The notes under the pieces: generated by a model
The model's database searches: none
What the model was told of the DNA's origin: nothing
The model's input: only the letters and a program-made list of their open reading frames with translations
Program-made: the position numbers and the translations under genes
Assembly: GCF_963678635.1 (NCBI RefSeq)
Contig: NC_087063.1
Coordinates: 9,582,386 to 9,646,385, forward strand
Direction of reading: 5' to 3'
DNA length: 64,000 bases
From: Symsagittifera roscoffensis
Taxonomy: Eukaryota > Xenacoelomorpha > Acoela > Convolutidae
Part shown: one piece after another, positions 56,601 to 64,000 of the stretch
How the letters are laid out: each line of letters begins with the position of its first letter
How positions within the stretch are numbered: the stretch's first letter is position 1

Positions 56601-58768
56601 AATTAATATGGTTTAGTATGGTAGTAAATTAATGAGCAGATGAACAACTTGATTGGTTAAGTTTTTGGTCGTAGTTTATTGAGCAGATGAACCACGTGAT
56701 GGATTTTTCTCTTTTTGCTCTCAGTGCTGCTTAGTGAAAAATAGTATAATTTAGAATGGTAGTAAATTTTTTAGCAGATGCACAAATTCATTGGTTATGT
56801 TTTTGGTCGTAGTTTATTGAGCAGACGAACAACTTGATTGGTTTTTCTCTTTTTTGCTTACACTGCTGCTTTGTGAAAATTAGTATGGCTTAGTATGGTC
56901 GTTAGTCTAATGAGTAGATGAGCAACGTTATTGGTTAAACTTTTGGTCGTAGTTTATTGACCAAATGAACAACCTGATTGGTTTTTTTCTTTTTTGATTA
57001 CACTGGGGCTTAGTGAAAATTAGTATGGCTTAGTATGGTCGTTAGTTTAATGAGCAGGTGAGCAACGGCAACGTGATTGGTTAAGTTTTCGGTCGTAGTT
57101 TTTGAGCAGTTTAACCACGTGATTGATTGTTCTCTTTTTGCTGAGACTGCTGCTTAGTGAAAATTAGTGTGATTCAGTATGGTCGTAGTTTAATGAGCAG
57201 ATGAACACCGTGATTGGTTAAATTTTTGGTCGTAGTTTTTTGAGCAGATGAACAACGTGATTGTTTTTTCTCTTTTTTGCTTACACTGCTGTTTAGTGAA
57301 AAATAGTATGGTTTAGTATGGTCGTTAGTTTATTGGGCATTTGAACAACGTGATTAGTTAAAATTTTGATCGCAGGTTTTTGAGCATCTGAATCACGTGA
57401 CTGATTTTTCTCTTTCTGCTCACACTATTGCTTAGTGAAAATTAGTATAAATTAGTATGGTAGTAAATTAATGAGCAGATGAACAACTTGATTGGTTATG
57501 TTTTTGGTCGTAGTTTATTGAGCAGATGAACAAGGTGATTAGTGTTTCTCTTTTTTGCTTACACTGCTGTTTAGTGAAAATTAGTATGGCTTTTTATGGC
57601 CGTTAGACTAATGAGTAGATGAGCAACGTTATTGGTTAAGTTTTAGTCGTAGTTTTTTGACCAAATGAGCAACCTGATTGGTTTTTTTCTTTTTTGCTTA
57701 CACTGCGGTTTAGTGAAAATTAGTATGGTTTAGTATGGTCGTTAGTCTAATGAGCAGATGAGCAACGGCAACGTAATTGGTTAAGTTTTTAGTCGTAGTT
57801 TTTGAGAGATTGAACCACGTGATTGATTTTTCTCTTTTTGATTAGACTGCTGCTTAGTGAAAATTAGTGTGATTTAGTATGGTCGCTAGTTTAATGAGCA
57901 GATGAGCAACGTGATTGGTTAAGTTTTTGATCGCAGATTTTTGAGCAGATGAACCACTTGACTGGTTTTTCTCTTTTTGCTCACACTGCTGCTTAGTGAA
58001 ATTTAGTGTGGTTTAGTATGGTCGTAGTTTAATGAGCAGACGAACACCTTGATTGGTTAAATTTTTGGTCGTAGCTTATTGAGCAGATGAACAACTTGAT
58101 TGGTTTTTCTCTTTTTTGCTTACACTGCTGCTTTGTGAAAATTAGTATGGCTTAGTATGGTCGTTAGTCTAATGAGCAGATGAGCAACGTTATTGGTTAA
58201 GTTTTGGTCGTAGTTTTTTGAACAATTGAGTAACCTGCTTGGTTTTTTTCTTTTTTGCCTACACTGCGTCTTAGCGAAAATTAGTATGGTTTAGTATGGT
58301 CGTTCGTTTTGATGAGCAGATGAGCAACGGTAACGTGATTGGTTAAGTTTTTGGTCGTAGTTTTTGAGAGGTTGAACCACGTGATTGATTTTTATCTTTT
58401 TGGTTAGACTGCTGCTTAGTGAAAATTAGTGTGGTTTATTATGGTCGTTAGTTTAATGAGCAGATGAGAAACGTAATTGGTTAAGTTTTTGATCGCAGAT
58501 TTTTGAGCAGATGAACCACGTGACTGTTTTTTCTCTTTTTGCTCACACTGCTGCTTAGTGAAATTTAGTGTGGTTTAGTATGGTTGTAGTTTAATAAGCA
58601 GACGAACACCTTGCTTGGTTAAATTTTTGGTCGTAGCTTATTGAGCAGATGAACACTTTGATTGGTTAATTTTTTGGTCGTAGCTTATTGCGCAGGTGAT
58701 CAACTTGATTGGTTTTTCTCTTGTTTGCTTACACTGCTGCTTAGTGAAAATTAGTATGGCTTAGTATG

Positions 58769-59457
58769 CTTGTTCACAGTTGTCATCCTGTGTTTTTATC
58801 TTCAAACATCTCATATTCTTCGAAATAAGATACTAATTGTGTCGAAATTCTAATATCATAGGAGTCAGCTATGCGCGATTAAAGCCCCAGTTAACAGCGT
58901 GTGAATATTTAGAATGCCATTCCAATTGTGTAACCGTCCTCAGCGCCGAGATATCGCCATTTGGATCTTGTGTCTCTGATGCAAATGTTGGTTGTTCTTA
59001 ATATAGCGAATGAAATTCTAAATCTCACCCAGCACATGACATGACTATTTGGGGGGTCCCATTTTGATGCCAGACCATCTGCTAGTCGTTTGAGGAAAAA
59101 CGTTAACTCCGGTGCCAAAACATCATCTATTGAAGTGACAAGTGGAGTGAAACACATGTGCTTTTCTTCACAAGCTTATTTTTTTTCTTAATCTCTGCAG
59201 TTTTCAGTACATTCATGGGATTGCGGTTTTGGTAAGACGGAGCGTCAGTGTCTGTAACACGGATGTCGAACGACGCAGCCGACTGTCTATCCCAAACCCC
59301 ACGAGCTGAAAGATCTGCAATTAAAGCCGGGGTTCCATTTTCCACATCTGGTTCTTTTACGACAGGTTCTCTTTTCACATCCTTCCACAAAATTGAAGCA
59401 AGATCGCCCACCGCGTCTCTTATTTCGTTGTGTCGTAGTGTTACCAGTCCGCCCTTC
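58769..59457 (-). pseudogene. Retroelement fragment in satellite, copy 3
   Basis: A 689-bp insert with identical junctions to copy 2, including the changed base in the right duplication, as expected from the 5.76-kb segmental duplication. Confidence 0.85.
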
Positions 59458-60444
59458 GTATGGTTTAGTATGGTCGTTAGTCTAATGAGCAGATGAGCAA
59501 CGTTATTGGTTAAGTTTTTGGTCGTAGTTTTTTGAGCAGATGAACCACGTGATTGATTTTTTCTCTTTTTGCTTACACTGCTGCTTAGTGAAAATTGATA
59601 TGGCTTAGTATGGTCGTTAGTCTAATGAGCAGATGAGCAACGTGATTGGTTAAGTTTTTGGTCGTAGTTTTTGAGCAGATGAACCACGTGACTGTTTTTT
59701 CTCTTTTTGCTCACACTGCTGCTTAGTGAAATTTAGTGTGGTTTAGTATGGTTGTAGTTTAATGAGCAGACGAACACCTTGATTGGTTAAATTTTTGTTC
59801 GTAGCTTATTGAGCAGATGAACAACTTGATTGGTTTTTCTCCTTTTTGCTTACACTGCTGCTTTGTGAAAATTAGTATGGCTTAGTATGGTCGTTAGTCT
59901 AATGAGCAGATGAGCAACGTGATAGGTTATGTTTTTGGTCGTAGTTTTTGAGAGGTTGAACCACGTGATTGATTTTTCTCTTTTTGGTTAGACTGCTGCT
60001 TTGTGAAAATTAGTGTGATTTATTATGGTCGTTAGTTTGATGAGCAGTTGAGCAACGTGATTGGTTAAAATTTTGATCGCAGATTTTTGAGCAGATGAAC
60101 CACGTGACTGTTTTTTCTCTTTTTGCTCACACTGCTGCTTAGTGAAATTTAGTGTGGTTTAGTATGGTTGTAGTTTAATGAGCAGACGAACACCTTGATT
60201 GGTTAAATTTTTGGTCGTAGCTTATTGAGCAGATGAACAACTTGATTGGTTTTTCTCTTTTTTGCCTACACTGCTGCTTAGTGAAATTTAGTGTGGTTTA
60301 GTATGGTCGTAGTTTAATGAGCAGACGAACACTTTGATTGGTTAATTTTTTGGTCGTAGCTTATTGCGCAGGTGATCAACTTGATTGGTTTTTCTCTTGT
60401 TTGCTTACACTGCTGCTTAGTGAAAATTAGTATGGCTTAGTATG

Positions 60445-60948
60445 CTTGTTCACAGTTGTCATCCTGTCTTTTATCTTCAAACATCTCATATTCTTCGAAA
60501 TAAGATGCTAATTGTGTCGAAATTTTAATATCATAGGAGTCAGTTATGCGCGATTAAAGCCCCAGTTAACAGCGTGTGAATATTTAGAATGCCATTCCAA
60601 TTGTGTAACCGTCCTCATCTATTGAAGTGACAAGTGGAGTGAAACACATGTGCTTTTCTTCACAAGCTTATTTTTTTCTTAATCTCTGCAGTTTTCAGTA
60701 CATTCATGGGATTGCGGTTTTGGTAAGACGGAGCGTCAGTGTCTGTAACACGGATGTCGAACGACGCAGCCGACTGTCTATCCCAAACCCCACGAGCTGA
60801 AAGATCTGCAATTAAAGCCGGGGTTCCATTTTCTACATCTGGTTCTTTTACGACAGGTTCTCTTTTCACATCCTTCCACAAAATTGAAGCAAGATCGCCC
60901 ACCGCGTCTCTTATTTCGTTGTGTCGTAGTGTTACCAGTCCGCCCTTC
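60445..60948 (-). pseudogene. Retroelement fragment in satellite, copy 4 (internal deletion)
   Basis: A 504-bp version of the insert. About 185 bp present in copy 3 are missing; the join lies at GTCCTCATCTATTG, where TCA occurs at both deletion ends. The polyT that encodes the Lys run is one base shorter. Both 15-bp flanks are the unmutated form. Confidence 0.85.
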
Positions 60949-61285
60949 GTATGGCTTAGTATGGTCGTTAGTCTAATGAGCAGATGAGCAATGTTATTGG
61001 TTAAGTTTTTGGTCGTAGTTTTTTGAGCAGATGAACCACGTGATTGAGTTTTTCTCTTTTTGCTTACACTGCTGCTTAGTGAAAATTGATATGATTCATT
61101 ATGATCGTAGTTTTTTGAGCAGGTGACTTAGTGATTGGTAAATTTTTTTGGTTGTAGTTTTTTGAGCAGATGAATAACGTGATTGGTTTTTCTCATTTTG
61201 CTTACAATGCTGCTTAGTGAAACTTAGTATAATATATAATGGTCGTAATTTGCTGAGCAGATGAACAACATGATTGTTTTTATTT

Positions 61286-64000
61286 CAGAAAAAAATGAAT
61301 GAGTAGAGCAAAATGACAGGGTCGTTTTCGTGACTATACTTCTATCAAAATTAAGAGTTAATCAATCCTATGCCTTTATAGGATCGGGTTTTAATTACGC
61401 AGACATGACAATATGTTCCGTGTTTGAAAGATTGAGAATGAGTTTCTCAAAAATTTATTTAACGCAAAAGTCACAGTTTTAGGAGAAAAAAATTGTAAGC
61501 ATTTGACAGGTTTATTTGATTTTTTTTATTTACTATTCGGACATAAATTACAATTTTTGACTTAGTTTTTTGCAAACATTTTTAACTTAGGGCCAAAATC
61601 AGTTGAAATTTAATTTTCTTTTTATTGAAACTTTCAGTTATTGGTGGATTTTAAATCAAATTTCAAGGCCGAAAAATACAAGTTCGTTAAGTTTCTCATA
61701 TTTATTAAAAAACAGCTCAAAAAACAGAAAAATCTATTAACGCAAGTTTTCTCCCAATCACTTACGATAGTAAAAACTTGTGTCAAATTTGGTTGTTTTG
61801 AAAAATATTATGCAATTTGATCAAAAATTAAAACAGCCATATCTTAATGGGCTCATGATTAAATAAGCTCTACTTGCGCCTTTAATAAATTATCTCCAGA
61901 CCAGGCTTCTGGCTATTCAACTTAAAAAAAGCGGAACTGAAATTGTAGATGTTAGTTTTTTAGTCAAGACACGGAATATTTTTGAAAAACGTGTTATGTT
62001 TGTGCTATTGGCAATGGGTTATCATTTTTGCAACAAAGAAAAGCTACTTGACATCTACTACGTTTTTTTAGCAGCCACGAAAATGTTTGATCTGCCATGT
62101 GCTTACTTGTATTCTTTTTCATAACTTACTGTAGGGTCATTATTGTTTGTGAGCGTAATCGAACCTACTTCGATAGGTATTCAAGCTTAAAATTAACAGG
62201 TTTTTTTACCAAATCTTTTTAGTCAGGTTCATAGATGAAAAAAAAATTTTCAAAATGGCACAAAGTTCTATACTCTGGAATTGCATGGCATGTATTTTTT
62301 CATACATGGAACGTTAGAATTAAATAAATTTTAGTTTTTGGTTAGTTTAATTGAAAAATTGATTATGAACTACGATATTGATTGAAAACTATAGGTTTGC
62401 ATTTTTTGCCGGATAGTTTTTGAACCTACAAACGGTTATCATATTTTTGTAAAACTTTTTAATAATTCGCTGCAATATCGTTGATCTTAAGATGAGAAAA
62501 TTCAGTATCAAAGAAAAGCTTTTCTTAAAACCTTCAAACACGTTATTTTTTTTATTTTCAATTATGGAACCCTCTAAACGTAAGCTGAACTGATCGATAC
62601 ATGAACTTAACGCGTGTTCGCCCTGTTTTCTATTTATTAAGAAGCCATGTAATCTTCTTAAAAGAGCTTTTGGTCGACATTTTGCAATGTTTTGGAAAAT
62701 GGTGAGAACTTTTGCTATATCAAACAAAAAAAAATCAATTTTTCACTGTCTGAAAATTAGAAAATAAAACTTTTTCAATTGATTAACATGCAAATTGTAG
62801 ATTTCTGATGCTTGATAAAAAATTTAAGCGTGGTTTTAAATTGAAATAAATAAAAAAAAAGTTTTGAGTAAAACAAATAATATTATGGAACAACAAAATA
62901 ATGAATCAAATCTGGTGCAATACAGAATGATCTCATGATGTATAAAATTGTAAGTTTAATTCAAAGTTAGAATAATTAAATTGTACAGTAACTCTTATAC
63001 AATAATATGTTGCGTTTGAGCGTACAACAAAAAACTCGAAAGGCTTGTCGAGTGTGGCTTGAGTTTCAAGTTCTGCAGCAATTTGAGATGTTTTGGATCC
63101 CCTAAAGCCCCCCTTAGCTGACCTACATCTGAATTTTACCATAGCCATGTATAAGTTTTGAGTGCAGTGCATTTCGAAATTATATTTGCTTACATTGATA
63201 TGAGATTACTACGTGAAGAAAGCTGTCACTTAATCAAGTCGAGCTTTAAAAATTGATCATTGATTATAATAAAAAAGTTTATATCTTCTCCCCCCCCCCC
63301 TCCCCTTTAGGCAATCATGAGGGATTACACGGCTGATCAATCATTTCTTTTTTTTCACTGTTTATCCGACTGGTGCCTTATTTTCTCATTAGGGTGCAAT
63401 TTCAGCTTGGGATCTTTTGGACGGGGTAACTTCAGCGAGCCAGTGAATAGAACAGCGGGTCTAAAGCTGCGACTCAGCAGACGTGCACTGACGTCATCCA
63501 CAAATTTTTTATGCCCCGCCTTTTCCCTTTCTTGTTGCATTAGTATGTAAGCTCCCTCCTCGTTTACTTCCTTCTAAAACTCAAAGCGCGGTAACAATTT
63601 TGTATTTTTTCTGTTATGCGGCCTCAGAACTGATCGTTTTTGCTATTTTCAAAATTTGATTGTAATGCTCGAATCTGATTGGTTGAAAACTATATCAGCA
63701 AAACAAATCTGGTTTTCATTGAAAACATAAGCTCAATTAACATTAACGATGAGGATAAGCGATATTTTTTTAACTGGTTAATGAGATTTTGGTCTGATTA
63801 AAATATAGTCAAGTAAACAATAAAAACTTTAGGAATAGGTATGTTTTTCAATGTCTTAATAAAATTTTTTAAACAATTATATTTGAAGGTATTAACGGCT
63901 TGAAAACGAGAAAATGCTACTATAAAAGAAAATTCAAATGGATCGCAAATTTGTGCGTTTATCATCGGTTGACTAAAACGGACGTCAAAAAAGCGCTGGG
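61286..64000. other. AT-rich unique DNA beyond the satellite
   Basis: No gene is firmly supported. Minus-strand ORFs at 62389-62727 (112 codons, Lys/Ile/Phe-rich with CRPKALLRRLHGFLINRK), 62933-63172 (KGGFRGSKTSQIAAELETQA) and 63355-63540 (61 codons, Lys/Pro-rich, ending at a TGA) have patches of raised GC and could include exons, but I see no consistent splice frame. A C tract lies at about 63290-63305. Confidence 0.3.
63355..63540 (-). CDS. Weak candidate terminal exon
   Basis: Sixty-one codons from ATG with balanced base composition and a basic, Pro-containing peptide (SFRPAVLFTGSLKLPRPKDP, then LKLHPNEKIRH) ending in TGA. The plus strand is also open over the same stretch, so the strand is uncertain. 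No family is recognised and no upstream exon was found. Confidence 0.25.
   Translation of the reverse strand: MQQEREKAGHKKFVDDVSARLLSRSFRPAVLFTGSLKLPRPKDPKLKLHPNEKIRHQSDKQ

Larger units (their letters stand above)
50620..59880. repeat. Large tandem segmental duplication within the satellite
   Basis: The block from about 50.6 to 54.1 kb recurs at about 56.2-59.9 kb with an offset of 5616 bp at its left part and 5761 bp at the retroelement inserts, so the second copy has gained one monomer. Between them, 54.1-55.9 kb is built from units of 277 and 416 bp (two and three monomers), recognised by TATTGTCGTTAGTTTTATGA at about 54125, 54402, 54818, 55095 and 55925. Confidence 0.75.
38115..61285. 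repeat. Satellite array of about 140-bp monomers
   Basis: Monomers of about 140 bp (for example 44271 to 44411) repeat head to tail for 23 kb, about 147 copies by length after removing four insertions. Each monomer has two related halves: half A with GAGCAGATGAGCAACGTGAT then TGGTTAAGTTTTTGGTCGTA, and half B with GAGCAGATGAACCACGTGAT then a T-rich stretch and TTTTTGCTTACACTGCTGCT, TTAGTGAAAATTAGTATGG. Half A usually carries GATTGG (inverse CCAAT) and half B often CACGTG. The edges are degenerate. Short ORFs inside are read through the repeat and are not genes. Confidence 0.95.

Noticed and set aside
38115-61285. CRISPR-like array
   Set aside because: The repeats are long contiguous 140-bp monomers with diverging halves, no unique spacers and no cas genes, in a eukaryotic context.

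Overview
The window looks like AT-rich nuclear DNA from an invertebrate animal. There are no bacterial-style operons. Instead it holds a long retrovirus-like element, many small non-autonomous DNA transposons, a satellite array of about 23 kb, and a few short, relatively GC-rich open stretches bounded by splice-like sites. A retroelement protein fragment of a kind I know mainly from cnidarian and other invertebrate genomes also points to an animal. I cannot name the species.

Layout. (1) 1-8.5 kb is AT-rich DNA with short minus-strand exon candidates (3'-most 1987-2057, 5'-most here 5065-5175), a LINE reverse-transcriptase remnant near 7.6 kb and a palindrome near 8.4 kb. (2) 8558-27651 is a nested insertion. 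A small DNA transposon with an 8-bp target duplication was hit by an 18.9-kb minus-strand Ty3/gypsy-type element with 410-bp LTRs (8781-9190 and 27235-27644). Reading along the minus strand it carries gag, protease, RT, RNase H, integrase, an accessory ORF, an env-like glycoprotein and a second accessory ORF. It is broken by stops and frameshifts, and its RT catalytic motif is altered. (3) 27.7-37.7 kb holds a clear candidate exon (27728-27926), a weaker one (32995-33076), a dense nest of two related MITE families, a tRNA-derived SINE, a 30-bp minisatellite and simple C/G tracts. (4) About 38.1-61.3 kb is a satellite of roughly 140-bp monomers (about 147 copies by length), organised into higher-order units. 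It is interrupted four times by copies of the same 5'-truncated retroelement fragment. (5) 61.3-64 kb is AT-rich DNA with only weak ORFs.

How it fits together. The exon candidates at 33.0, 27.8, 5.1, 3.2, 2.3 and 2.0 kb all lie on the minus strand, and their reading phases match at every junction. The simplest reading is one host gene of more than 31 kb, of unrecognised product, whose introns have taken up the MITE cluster and the retroelement. Some splice sites were chosen by eye, so this model is an inference. The satellite recorded one retroelement insertion (15-bp target duplication) and then amplified it together with the surrounding monomers.
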